DNA of 62,719 nt, from positions 1-62,719 of the forward strand of contig PNNH01000030.1 of assembly GCA_013824165.1 (NCBI GenBank), read 5' to 3'. The position numbers were made by a program, and so were the translations under genes. This DNA is from Methylibium sp. (GTDB lineage Bacteria > Pseudomonadota > Gammaproteobacteria > Burkholderiales > Burkholderiaceae_C). Below, in pieces: positions 47,955 to 56,087 of this stretch. The stretch's first letter is position 1. Each line of letters begins with the position of its first letter. Under the pieces are notes generated by a model. That model was not told where the DNA came from, ran no database searches, and worked only from the letters and a program-made list of their open reading frames with translations.

Positions 47955-47974
47955 ACCTGTAAGAGTTGACAGTT
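47955..47974 (+). promoter_or_regulatory. lux-box-like dyad upstream of the peptide gene
   Basis: ACCTGT and ACAGTT separated by 8 bases: a 20-bp dyad with five of six half-site pairs and the CT-N12-AG spacing of LuxR-type boxes. It ends 70 bases upstream of the peptide start. A TTGACA hexamer overlaps its right half. I see no strong -10 at a standard distance. Confidence 0.6.
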
Positions 47975-48044
47975 ACTTAGACGCAGCGCGACTGCTCCAA
48001 TTTGATCAACGCGAAACAAACGTTGACTCAAACAGGAGCTTGAA

Positions 48045-48206
48045 ATGGAATACGTCGCACAACAGTCTACTGCCTTCGAATCCAATGCCGCTCAGGCCGA
48101 ACATCTCGAGTTGAATGACGCCCCTCAGTTGCTGTCGCTTGCTGAGCTTGAGCAAATTGGCGGCGGCGTGGGTGAGGAAACCAGCGCACCGACCAAGGGC
48201 TGGTAA
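48045..48206 (+). CDS. double-glycine leader peptide precursor
   Basis: A 53-residue gene too short to be called by length alone. AGGAG lies six bases before the ATG. The leader is acidic and shows the export motif L30-S-L-A-E34-L35-E-Q-I38-G-G-G: with Gly40-Gly41 as the cleaved pair, I sits at -4, L at -7, E at -8 and L at -12, matching the C39-peptidase leader consensus. Cleavage would release VGEETSAPTKGW (12 residues). Genes for an HlyD adaptor and a C39-peptidase ABC exporter start 32 bases downstream on the same strand. The product is probably a secreted signal or small bacteriocin-like peptide; its family is not known to me. Confidence 0.8.
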   Translation: MEYVAQQSTAFESNAAQAEHLELNDAPQLLSLAELEQIGGGVGEETSAPTKGW

Positions 48207-48238
48207 TCTACTGCCGAGTTTTCTGAATTGAATTATTG

Positions 48239-49492
48239 ATGCTCTTCCGCCCCGAAGCGCGTCACGCTCACTCCGTCGCCCGCCTCGGCACCATCAACCT
48301 CCACCGCCCCGTCCCGCTGCATCTGCTGACGGCCGCGGCACTGGGTGCGGTGGTGCTGGTGGGTGTGTTCCTCTGTACGGCGGAATACACCCGCAAGGCG
48401 CGTGTCAGTGGCTATCTGGTGCCGGACCGGGGCGTGCTTCGCATCACGCCGCCGCAGGCGGCGACCGTGCTGTCGCGCGAGGTCAGCGAGGGCCAGAGCG
48501 TGCGTGCCGGAGATGTGCTGTTCGTGCTGTCGCTGGACAGCGGCGCGGCGCAGGCGGGTGAAGGGATTGCCCAGAGCCTGGCCGAACGCGAACGCTCGCT
48601 GAGCCAGGCAGCCGGGCAACAGCAGCAACTGCTGCGCGCCCAGGCCCTGGCGCTAGATCAACGCGTGGCTGGCTTGCAGCGCGAGCTGGATCAGCTGGCG
48701 GCCGAGGCGCGCTTGCAGAACGAGCGCTTGGCCTTGGCACAACAAAGCCTGGCGCGCACCGAGGCGCTGGGGCGTGACCAGTTCGTGTCGAGCGCTCAGG
48801 TGCAGGCCAAGCGTGAAGAAACGCTGGGTTTGCAGGGGCAGCAGCAGGCTTTGGCGCGCCAGCGCGAGAGCCTGCACAGGGAGTTGCTGTCCCTGCAAGC
48901 CCAGCGGCGCGAACTGCCGCTGCGCGGCGAGGTGCAACAAGGCGAGATCGCCCGCGACCTCGCCGGCCTGAAGGCGCTGGGCCTGGAGACCGAGGCCAAA
49001 CGCCGCTTGGTGCTGCGCGCCCCCAGCGACGGCATCGTCAGCACCGTGCTGGCCGAGCCCGGCCAACCTGTAGCACCGGGCATGGCACTGGCCAATGTGC
49101 TGCCGGCGCTCACGCAGATGCAGGCGCATCTGTATGCGCCCTCCAGCGCCGTTGGCTTTGTGCGTCCGGCGCATGCGGTGCAGCTGCGTTATCAGGCATT
49201 CCCGTATCAGAAGTTCGGCCAGCAACAGGGTCAGGTCTTGCGCATCTCGCGCACGCCGCTGGCACCGGCCGAGCTGGCGACACTGGCCTTGCCGAGCACA
49301 CTCACCCAGGGCGCGGCCACCGAGCCGCTCTACCGCATCACCGTCACGCTGGATCGCCAGACCGTTGCCGCCTACGGCGAAGAGCAAGCGCTGGCCGCCG
49401 GCATGCAGCTCGATGCGGATGTGCTGCTGGAGCGGCGCAAACTGATCGAATGGCTGTTCGAACCCTTGCTGAGCCTGGCGCGCCGTGTCTGA
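48239..49492 (+). CDS. HlyD-family periplasmic adaptor
   Basis: A 417-residue membrane-fusion protein: a single N-terminal membrane helix (about 30-52), a biotinyl-lipoyl half motif around LRITPPQAATVLSREVSEGQSVRAGDVLF, a long coiled coil (about 110-240, Gln/Leu/Arg-rich), a second lipoyl half with LRAPSDGIVSTVLAEPGQPV, and a C-terminal beta-barrel. It links the exporter to an outer-membrane TolC-type channel, which is not encoded in this window. It lies between the peptide gene (32 bases) and the exporter gene, which it overlaps by 8 bases. Confidence 0.9.
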   Translation: MLFRPEARHAHSVARLGTINLHRPVPLHLLTAAALGAVVLVGVFLCTAEYTRKARVSGYLVPDRGVLRITPPQAATVLSREVSEGQSVRAGDVLFVLSLDSGAAQAGEGIAQSLAERERSLSQAAGQQQQLLRAQALALDQRVAGLQRELDQLAAEARLQNERLALAQQSLARTEALGRDQFVSSAQVQAKREETLGLQGQQQALARQRESLHRELLSLQAQRRELPLRGEVQQGEIARDLAGLKALGLETEAKRRLVLRAPSDGIVSTVLAEPGQPVAPGMALANVLPALTQMQAHLYAPSSAVGFVRPAHAVQLRYQAFPYQKFGQQQGQVLRISRTPLAPAELATLALPSTLTQGAATEPLYRITVTLDRQTVAAYGEEQALAAGMQLDADVLLERRKLIEWLFEPLLSLARRV

Positions 49493-51647
49493 GTCTTCCT
49501 CTTTCGCTTCCTCGTTGCTCGGCCGTCTGAATCTCGGCCCCGGCTGGCGCCGCGCCACGCCGATGGTGCTGCAGGGCGAAGCCGCCGAGTGTGGCCTGGC
49601 CTGCCTCGCGATGGTGGCCAGCCATCACGGCCAGCGCTGGACGCTGGCCGAGTTGCGGCAGAAATTCGCCGTCTCGCTGAAGGGCGTGACGATGGCCGGC
49701 ATCGTGCGCATGGCCGGGCAGCTGGGCTTGGTCGCGCGAGCGTTGCGCGCCGAGCCGGCGCATCTTCAGGGGCTGCAGCTGCCCTGCATCCTGCACTGGG
49801 ACTTCAATCACTTCGTGGTGCTGCAATCGGTGCGCGGCGACGAGGCTGTCGTGCTCGATCCGGCACGCGGTGAGCGGCGCTTGAAGCTGGACGAGCTCTC
49901 CAAGCATTTCACCGGTGTGGTGCTGGAATTGCGCCCCGGTGCTGACTTCACGCCCAAGGCGGCGGCACCAGCGGTGAGCTGGCGGCAGCTGCTGGGGCGC
50001 ATCACCGGGCTCAAGCGTTCGCTGGCGCAGATCCTGGCGCTGGCGCTCGGTCTGGAGTTGCTGGCCCTGCTGGCGCCCTTCCTGCTGCAGTGGGTGGTGG
50101 ACGGCGTGATCGTCAGCGCCGACCGCGATCTGCTGGTCACGCTGGGCCTGGGCTTCGGCCTCTTGGTGCTGTTGTCAGCCGGCATCAGCGCGCTGCGCTC
50201 CTGGGCGGTGTTGTATCTGTCGGCCTCGCTGCACCTGCAGTGGCTGGGCAATGTGTTCGCCCATCTGTTGCGCCTGCCCCTGGATTGGTTCGAGAAGCGC
50301 CATATGGGCGACATCTGGTCGCGCTTCGCCAGCGTGCAAGAGATCCAGAAAACGCTGACCGGCCCCTTCATCGAGGCGGTGCTGGATGGGCTGCTGGTGC
50401 TGATCACGCTGGCGATGATGATGGTCTACAGCCCGCGGCTGACCGCCGTGGCATTGGCCGCGGTGGTGGGCTATGGCCTGCTGCGCTGGGCGCTGTTTCG
50501 GCCGCTGCGTGAAGCGGCCGAGGAAACGCTGATCCACGAGGCGCGGCAGAACAGCCATTTCCTGGAATCGCTGCGCGGCGCGCAGGCGATCAAGCTTTTC
50601 AGCGCCCAGGCCGACCGCGGCTCGCGATTCGCCAATCTGGTGGTCGAGCAGATGAACGCCAGCCTGGTGGGCCGCAAGCTGGAACTGTGGATGAGCGTCG
50701 GCAACAAGCTGCTGTTCGGGCTGGAGCGCGTGGCCATCGTCTGGCTGGGCGCGCTGCTGGTGCTGGACCGCGAGCTGTCGGTCGGCATGCTGTTCGCCTT
50801 CCTGGCCTACAAGGAACAGTTCAGCCTGCGCATCAGCGCGCTGATCGACAAGGCGGTGCAGCTCAAGATGCTGCGCCTGCAGGGTGAGCGCCTGGCCGAC
50901 ATCGTGCTGACAGCGCCGGAGAACGAAGGCAATGCCACCCAGGCTTTGCCAGTGCGCCCGACGCTGGTGCTGAAGGACGTGCAGTTCCGCTACGCCGAGG
51001 GTGAGCCGCCCGTGCTGTCAGGCTGCAGCCTGACGATAGAGCCCGGTGAATCGGTGGCCATCGTCGGGCCTTCGGGCAGTGGCAAGACCACCCTGCTCAA
51101 ACTGATGCTGGGCATCCACCAGGCGCAGGGCGGCGAGATCCGCATCGGCGGCCAGCCGCTGGCCCAGCTGGGCCTGCAGACCTGGCGCGCTTGTGTCGGC
51201 ACGGTGATGCAGGACGACCACCTGTTTGCCGGCAGCATCGCCGACAACATCAGCTTCTTCGACGCCGAGACCGATATGGCCTGGGTCGAGCAGTGCGCGC
51301 AGATGGCCTGTGTCCATGAGGACATCGCCGCCATGCCGATGCGCTACCAGACGCTGATCGGCGACATGGGCTCCAGCTTGTCCGGCGGCCAGCGCCAGCG
51401 GGTGCTGCTGGCGCGGGCGCTGTACAAGCGGCCGCAGTTCCTCTTCCTGGACGAGGCCACCAGCGCACTCGATGTCGAGCGTGAGCGCCAGGTCAATGCA
51501 TCGCTACGCGCGCTGCCGCTGACCAGGATAGTGATCGCTCACCGTCCGGAAACCATCGCCGCCGCGCAGCGCGTCATCACGCTGCAGCAGGGGCGCGTAT
51601 CGCAGGATCTGCGCAGCGTGCCCTGCCCCGCGACCCGCCCTGACTGA
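49485..51647 (+). CDS. peptidase-containing ABC exporter (C39 peptidase)
   Basis: A 720-residue exporter with three parts: an N-terminal C39 peptidase domain (about 25-150) with Q30, C36 (ECGLAC), H109 (WDFNHF) and D125 as the catalytic set; a transmembrane domain of about six helices (about 165-460); and an ABC ATPase with Walker A GPSGSGKTT, signature LSGGQRQR and Walker B FLFLDEATSA. It should cleave the leader after the double glycine and export the mature peptide. The start is GTG overlapping the HlyD stop by 8 bases. The linked peptide gene supplies a matching leader. Confidence 0.93.
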   Translation: MSESSSFASSLLGRLNLGPGWRRATPMVLQGEAAECGLACLAMVASHHGQRWTLAELRQKFAVSLKGVTMAGIVRMAGQLGLVARALRAEPAHLQGLQLPCILHWDFNHFVVLQSVRGDEAVVLDPARGERRLKLDELSKHFTGVVLELRPGADFTPKAAAPAVSWRQLLGRITGLKRSLAQILALALGLELLALLAPFLLQWVVDGVIVSADRDLLVTLGLGFGLLVLLSAGISALRSWAVLYLSASLHLQWLGNVFAHLLRLPLDWFEKRHMGDIWSRFASVQEIQKTLTGPFIEAVLDGLLVLITLAMMMVYSPRLTAVALAAVVGYGLLRWALFRPLREAAEETLIHEARQNSHFLESLRGAQAIKLFSAQADRGSRFANLVVEQMNASLVGRKLELWMSVGNKLLFGLERVAIVWLGALLVLDRELSVGMLFAFLAYKEQFSLRISALIDKAVQLKMLRLQGERLADIVLTAPENEGNATQALPVRPTLVLKDVQFRYAEGEPPVLSGCSLTIEPGESVAIVGPSGSGKTTLLKLMLGIHQAQGGEIRIGGQPLAQLGLQTWRACVGTVMQDDHLFAGSIADNISFFDAETDMAWVEQCAQMACVHEDIAAMPMRYQTLIGDMGSSLSGGQRQRVLLARALYKRPQFLFLDEATSALDVERERQVNASLRALPLTRIVIAHRPETIAAAQRVITLQQGRVSQDLRSVPCPATRPD

Positions 51648-51716
51648 GCCTTCTTTTGCTATCGCGACCATGACCAGATCCAACTGGCCCTGAAGTCCGA
51701 CGATGGTTAGCATTCA

Positions 51717-51748
51717 CCTATTGAAATTATTCAGTCAATAGGGGTTTT
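51717..51748 (+). terminator. hairpin after the exporter, overlapping the next ribosome-binding site
   Basis: CCTATTGA and TCAATAGG separated by 10 bases, then GGTTTT. It lies 70 bases after the exporter stop and may end the peptide operon. The right arm runs into the AGGGG that serves the following gene, so folding could also limit that gene's translation. Confidence 0.5.
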
Positions 51749-51749
51749 G

Positions 51750-51983
51750 ATGGCCAAGACAGCAAGTTTCGGAGTGATGCACCTGGCCACCGCCTTTGGC
51801 GTGAGCTATGCGCTGACCGGCGATGTGGCCATCGCTGGGGCCATCACCTTCGTTGAGCCGGCGGTGAATACCGTCATGCACTATTTCCACGACAAGTACT
51901 GGGATCGGATCGCGAAGTACCTGCCCGGCGGACACCGTCCGGTGGACGGCAGCGCGAACGTGGACGAACTCAATCCGGCTTGA
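51750..51983 (+). CDS. DUF2061 small membrane protein
   Basis: A 77-residue protein with two hydrophobic helices (about 8-25 and 27-45) and the DUF2061 pattern: KTASFGVMHLATAFGVSYALTG and FVEPAVNTVMHYFHDKYWDRI. The ATG at 51750 follows AGGGG and is preferred over the TTG three bases upstream. Function is unknown. It is the next gene after the peptide exporter but has its own site and a hairpin before it, so joint function is not established. Its end overlaps the Bug receptor gene by 14 bases, convergently. Confidence 0.85.
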   Translation: MAKTASFGVMHLATAFGVSYALTGDVAIAGAITFVEPAVNTVMHYFHDKYWDRIAKYLPGGHRPVDGSANVDELNPA

Positions 51984-52950
51984 TCTTGGCCCGCGCGATG
52001 ACAGCCTTCCAGCGCTGCTGCTCCTGAGCGACGAACTGCGCAAACTGCGCCGGCGTATTGCCCACCGCTTCGGCCGCATCGGTGCTGAGGCGCTCTCGGG
52101 CGGAGGCTGATCGGATGGCCTTGGCCGCTTCGATAGCCAGCTTGTCGATATGCGCTTGCGTCATGCTGGCCGGTGCCGTCAGGCCATACCACTGAGTCAT
52201 CTCGAAGCCAGGGAAGCCTTGCTCGGCCACGGTCGGCACATCGGGCAGCTGCGGCAGCCGCTCCTTGGAGCCGGTGGCAATGCAGCGCAGCTTGCCGGCC
52301 TTGATGAACTGCATGATGGCGGGCGCGCCCACCGAAGCCGCCTCCAGCCGTCCGGCCAGCAGGTCGGTCAGCTGCGGCCCAGTGCCGCGGTAAGGCACAT
52401 GCACCAGAAACAGATTCGCCGCCATCTTCAGGTATTCCATCGCCAGATGGCCGGCGCTGCCATTGCCGGCTGAGCCGTAGTTCAGTTGGCCGGGCTTGCT
52501 GCGCACCAGGGCGATGAACTCCTTGAGGTTGCGCGCCGGCACATCGGGATGCACGACATACAGGCTGGGCACCTTGGCCAGCAGCGTGACCGGTTTGAAG
52601 TCGCGGTTGGTGTCGAAGGGTAGCTTGTCGTAGATATAAGGGTTCACCGCCAGCGTGCCGATATGGCCCAGGATCAGCGTGTGCTGGTCGTCGGCGCGGG
52701 CCACCTCACCCATCGCGATATTGCCGCCGCCGCCGGGCTTGTTCTCCACATAGACGGTCTGCCCCAGCGCCTTGGTCAGCTCATGCGCGGTGGCACGTGC
52801 GACGATCTCGCTGCTGCCTCCCGGCGCAAAAGGCACCACCAAGCGGATGGATCTGCTGGGCCAGTTTGCCTGCGCCATGGCGGGCACGCCCAGCAGGCTG
52901 GCGGCACCGGCCAGGCCGGATTGAAGCAGAAGACGGCGGTTCTCTGACAT
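51970..52950 (-). CDS. Bug-family tripartite tricarboxylate transporter substrate-binding protein
   Basis: A 326-residue periplasmic receptor (signal about 1-27, ending AMAQ) of the TctC/Bug family: the WPSRSIRLVVPFAPGGSSEIVAR start, ENKPGGGGNIAMGEVA loop and YGSAGNGSAGHLAMEYLK are hallmarks. It binds carboxylates or related small molecules; without adjacent tctAB genes it may work as a stand-alone sensor or with remote permeases, as is common in Burkholderiales. The start ATG 52950 is followed by a twin-arginine-like SENRRLLLQSG. Confidence 0.9.
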   Translation of the reverse strand: MSENRRLLLQSGLAGAASLLGVPAMAQANWPSRSIRLVVPFAPGGSSEIVARATAHELTKALGQTVYVENKPGGGGNIAMGEVARADDQHTLILGHIGTLAVNPYIYDKLPFDTNRDFKPVTLLAKVPSLYVVHPDVPARNLKEFIALVRSKPGQLNYGSAGNGSAGHLAMEYLKMAANLFLVHVPYRGTGPQLTDLLAGRLEAASVGAPAIMQFIKAGKLRCIATGSKERLPQLPDVPTVAEQGFPGFEMTQWYGLTAPASMTQAHIDKLAIEAAKAIRSASARERLSTDAAEAVGNTPAQFAQFVAQEQQRWKAVIARAKIKPD

Positions 52951-53003
52951 CGGGCTTGTCTCCATTTGGATCGTTGTGCCGACCAGTCTAGGCCTGAGCG
53001 CTG

Positions 53004-53270
53004 TCAAGGTGCTGTCTGATCCTCCATCCAGCCCAGCCAGCGCATGGCCTGCTCGCGGCTCTCGCCACACATGATCTCGCTGGGCTGCAGCGAGCTGCAG
53101 ACGGCGGGCCGCTCCGGACGACCGAAGATCTTGCAGCGGTCCTGCTCGTCGAGCTGGATGCAACGGACGCCCGCGGGCTTGCTGATGCCATCGATGACAG
53201 GCATGCCGGGGATGGGCGAACTTATGGATGGCGCGATGCAGCAGGCGGCGCAGTAATCTCTGCATTTCAT
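53004..53270 (-). CDS. YkgJ-like cysteine-cluster protein
   Basis: An 88-residue protein with the YkgJ-type cysteine set: C3, C7-A-A-C-C11 at the N terminus, then [15 protein letters not shown] and PAVCSS, plus a late MCGESREQA. These bind zinc or iron in members of the family. ATG 53270 ([11 protein letters not shown]) fits the family start. It is upstream of the Bug receptor gene on the same strand, with a 53-base gap, and divergent from mnmG. Confidence 0.82.
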   Translation of the reverse strand: MKCRDYCAACCIAPSISSPIPGMPVIDGISKPAGVRCIQLDEQDRCKIFGRPERPAVCSSLQPSEIMCGESREQAMRWLGWMEDQTAP

Positions 53271-53304
53271 GGGCGGATTGTCCCTCTGCACCATGCCACT
53301 GGCC

Positions 53305-53333
53305 GTGACTTATCCACAGCCCCCCGTTAAAAT
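53305..53333 (+). promoter_or_regulatory. mnmG promoter with DnaA-box sequence
   Basis: Candidate -35 GTGACT and -10 TAAAAT with a 17-base spacer. A consensus DnaA box TTATCCACA (53310-53318) overlaps the end of the -35 and the spacer, so bound DnaA would block this promoter. Only one box is seen here; the 5' leader would be about 55 bases. Confidence 0.5.
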
Positions 53334-53392
53334 CGCCCCCCTCCCCTCTGCTCGTCAGCCCGGCGTCACAGCGCGCCCGGCTGACTCTTGCC

Positions 53393-55372
53393 ATGCTTTA
53401 TCCGAAAGAGTTCGACGTCATCGTGGTCGGTGGCGGCCATGCCGGCACCGAGGCTGCGCTGGCCGCGGCCCGCATGGGCGTGCGCACCCTGCTGCTCACG
53501 CACAACATCGAGACCCTGGGCCAGATGAGCTGCAACCCCTCGATCGGCGGCATCGGCAAGGGCCATCTGGTCAAGGAAGTCGACGCGCTGGGCGGCGCGA
53601 TGGCCGCGGCGACCGACGAGTCGGGCATCCAGTTCCGCATCCTCAACAGCTCCAAGGGCCCGGCAGTGCGCGCCACCCGCGCCCAGGCGGACCGCATCCT
53701 CTACAAAGCCGCGATCCGTCAGCGGCTGGAGAACCAGCCGAATCTGATGCTGTTCCAGCAGGCGGTCGACGACCTGATGGTGGAAGGTGATCGCGTCGTC
53801 GGCGCCGTGACGCAAAGCGGCATCCAGTTTCGCGCTCGCACCGTGGTGCTGACTGCCGGCACCTTTCTGGACGGCCGCATCCACATCGGCCTGCAGAACT
53901 TCAGCGCCGGTCGTGCGGGCGACCCGCCGGCGATCAGCCTCTCGGCTCGGCTGAAGGAATTGAAGCTGCCGCAGGGCCGGCTCAAGACCGGCACGCCGCC
54001 CCGCATCGACGGCCGCACGATTGATTTCAGCCAGTGCCAGGAGCAGCCCGGCGACCTGGATCCGGTGCCGGTGTTCAGCTTCCTGGGCGAGGCCTCGCAG
54101 CACCCGCAGCAACTGCCCTGCTGGATCACGCACACCAACGCGCGCACGCACGAGATCATCCGCTCCGGCTTCGACCGCAGCCCCATGTTCACCGGCGTCA
54201 TCGAGGGCGTGGGCCCGCGCTATTGCCCGTCGATCGAGGACAAGGTCAACCGCTTCGCCGACAAGGACAGCCACCAGATCTTTCTGGAGCCCGAGGGCCT
54301 GACGACGCACGAGTTCTACCCGAACGGCATCTCTACCTCGCTGCCCTTCGACATCCAGCTGGCCGCCCTGCAGTCGATGCCCGGGCTGGAGAACGCGCAC
54401 ATCCTGCGCCCCGGCTATGCGATCGAGTACGACTATTTCGACCCGCGTGAGCTGAAGAGCAGCTTCGAGACCAAGGCCATCAGCGGCCTGTTCTTCGCCG
54501 GCCAGATCAATGGCACCACCGGCTATGAGGAGGCGGCGGCACAAGGCCTGTTCGCCGGACTGAACGCAGCGCTTCAGGTCAAGGAGCAAGGCCCCTGGCT
54601 GCCGGGCCGCGACCAGGCCTACTTGGGCGTGCTGGTCGATGACCTGATCACCAAGGGCGTGACCGAGCCCTACCGCATGTTCACCAGCCGCGCCGAGTTC
54701 CGCCTGCAGCTGCGCGAGGACAACGCCGACATGCGTCTGACCGAAATCGGCCGCGAGCTGGGTCTGGTTGACGATCTCCGCTGGGCAGCCTTCAACCGCA
54801 AGCGCGATGCTGTTTCACGTGAAACAGAGAAGCTGAAGTCCACCTGGGTGCATCCCGGCATCTTGCCACCGGCTGACGCCGAGCGCTTGGTCGGCAAGGC
54901 ACTGGAGCGCGAATACACATTGATCGACTTGCTGCGCCGGCCGGGGGTGCAGTTCGATACCCTGGTCGAAGTGGCACAGATTGCTCGACCAGAAGCGCCT
55001 GTTTCACGTGAAACGCTCCGCGCCGAGCTGGGCGCCAGCATGGCGGACGCCGTAATCGAGCAGATCGAAACCAGCGTCAAGTACGCCGGCTACATCGACA
55101 AGCAGGTCGAGGACGTGGCCCGCGCTGCGAATTTCGAGAACCTCAAGCTGCCGGCCGAGCTGGACTATGCGCAAGTCAGCGCCCTCTCCTTCGAGGTGCG
55201 CCAGAAGCTGGCCAAGCACAAGCCCGAAACCCTGGGCCAGGCGTCCCGCATATCGGGCGTGACACCAGCAGCCATCTCACTGCTGCTCGTGCACCTGAAG
55301 AAGGGCCGCTTCAAAGGCTTTGGCGGTGACAACACCGCTGCCGCCCAAACTGAACCCCGCGCCGCCGCATGA
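53393..55372 (+). CDS. mnmG: tRNA uridine-5-carboxymethylaminomethyl(34) synthesis enzyme MnmG
   Basis: A 659-residue MnmG (GidA). FAD-binding [13 protein letters not shown] is at about 11-23, followed by the conserved [32 protein letters not shown] and GRAGDPP segments and the [19 protein letters not shown] motif; the helical C-terminal domain binds tRNA and MnmE. With MnmE it modifies the wobble uridine of tRNAs. It heads the cluster with rsmG, whose ATG overlaps its stop (ATGA), then parA. Two parS sites lie inside its 3' third. The upstream promoter carries a DnaA-box sequence. Confidence 0.97.
   Translation: MLYPKEFDVIVVGGGHAGTEAALAAARMGVRTLLLTHNIETLGQMSCNPSIGGIGKGHLVKEVDALGGAMAAATDESGIQFRILNSSKGPAVRATRAQADRILYKAAIRQRLENQPNLMLFQQAVDDLMVEGDRVVGAVTQSGIQFRARTVVLTAGTFLDGRIHIGLQNFSAGRAGDPPAISLSARLKELKLPQGRLKTGTPPRIDGRTIDFSQCQEQPGDLDPVPVFSFLGEASQHPQQLPCWITHTNARTHEIIRSGFDRSPMFTGVIEGVGPRYCPSIEDKVNRFADKDSHQIFLEPEGLTTHEFYPNGISTSLPFDIQLAALQSMPGLENAHILRPGYAIEYDYFDPRELKSSFETKAISGLFFAGQINGTTGYEEAAAQGLFAGLNAALQVKEQGPWLPGRDQAYLGVLVDDLITKGVTEPYRMFTSRAEFRLQLREDNADMRLTEIGRELGLVDDLRWAAFNRKRDAVSRETEKLKSTWVHPGILPPADAERLVGKALEREYTLIDLLRRPGVQFDTLVEVAQIARPEAPVSRETLRAELGASMADAVIEQIETSVKYAGYIDKQVEDVARAANFENLKLPAELDYAQVSALSFEVRQKLAKHKPETLGQASRISGVTPAAISLLLVHLKKGRFKGFGGDNTAAAQTEPRAAA
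54811..54826. promoter_or_regulatory. parS centromere site 1 (perfect)
   Basis: TGTTTCACGTGAAACA, the full 16-bp palindromic parS consensus, inside mnmG. It is the expected nucleation site for ParB (gene at 59664). Confidence 0.96.
55000..55015. promoter_or_regulatory. parS centromere site 2
   Basis: TGTTTCACGTGAAACG: 15 of 16 positions match the parS consensus. It is also inside mnmG, 189 bases from site 1. Confidence 0.93.
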
Positions 55373-56028
55373 CGACCGCCGACACCGCCACGATGCGCCC
55401 AGCCCTAGCCGCCGCGGCCCAGCAACTGGGACTGCAGCTCAGCGACACCCAGTTCGACCAATTGCTCGCCTACCTGGGCCTGATCCAGAAGTGGAACAAG
55501 GTCTACAACCTCACCGCGGTGCGCGACCCGCAAGCCATGCTGACCCAACATCTGGTGGACAGCCTGAGCCTGCTGCCCGCCTTGCGCCGGCACGCTGATG
55601 GCAGCCCGCTGCGGTTGATGGATGTCGGCAGCGGCGGTGGCCTGCCTGGCGTGGTCGTGGCGATTTGCGAGCCAAGCATCGACGTGACATGCGTCGACGC
55701 GGTGGCCAAGAAGGCCAGCTTCATCAAGCAGGTGGCGGCTGAGCTGGGCCTGAAGAATCTGCATGGCGAGCATGCACGAGTCGAAGAGCTGCGCGCCGCG
55801 CCCTTCGATCTGATCACCTCGCGGGCCTTTGCCTCGCTGCTGGACTTCACCACACTGACCTGCCAGCACCTGAAACCAGGCGCGATCTGGCTGGCCATGA
55901 AGGGCCAGCATCCCACCGAAGAACTGGCCGCCTTGCCGGCGGACCTGGATGTGTTTCACGTGGAACCACTGCAGGTGCCTGGGCTGGACGCACAGCGCTG
56001 TCTCGTCTGGATCAAACCGCGGGCTTGA
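55369..56028 (+). CDS. rsmG: 16S rRNA (guanine(527)-N7)-methyltransferase RsmG
   Basis: A 219-residue RsmG (GidB): [26 protein letters not shown] is the family signature, followed by SAM motif I ([14 protein letters not shown], about 81-94) and TSRAFASL. It methylates N7 of G527 in the 16S rRNA decoding region. The ATG overlaps the mnmG stop (ATGA). Near its 3' end lies a 14/16 match to parS. It precedes parA by 59 bases, the usual mnmG-rsmG-parA order near the chromosome origin. Confidence 0.95.
   Translation: MTTADTATMRPALAAAAQQLGLQLSDTQFDQLLAYLGLIQKWNKVYNLTAVRDPQAMLTQHLVDSLSLLPALRRHADGSPLRLMDVGSGGGLPGVVVAICEPSIDVTCVDAVAKKASFIKQVAAELGLKNLHGEHARVEELRAAPFDLITSRAFASLLDFTTLTCQHLKPGAIWLAMKGQHPTEELAALPADLDVFHVEPLQVPGLDAQRCLVWIKPRA
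55952..55967. promoter_or_regulatory. parS-like site 3 (14/16)
   Basis: TGTTTCACGTGGAACC inside rsmG matches parS at 14 of 16 positions, the left arm fully. It may bind ParB more weakly than sites 1 and 2. Confidence 0.7.
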
Positions 56029-56087
56029 AGCGGCCGCAGCCCGATCCTTACCGGCTACCATCACAGCTCGCTGAAAACTAGAAAACC

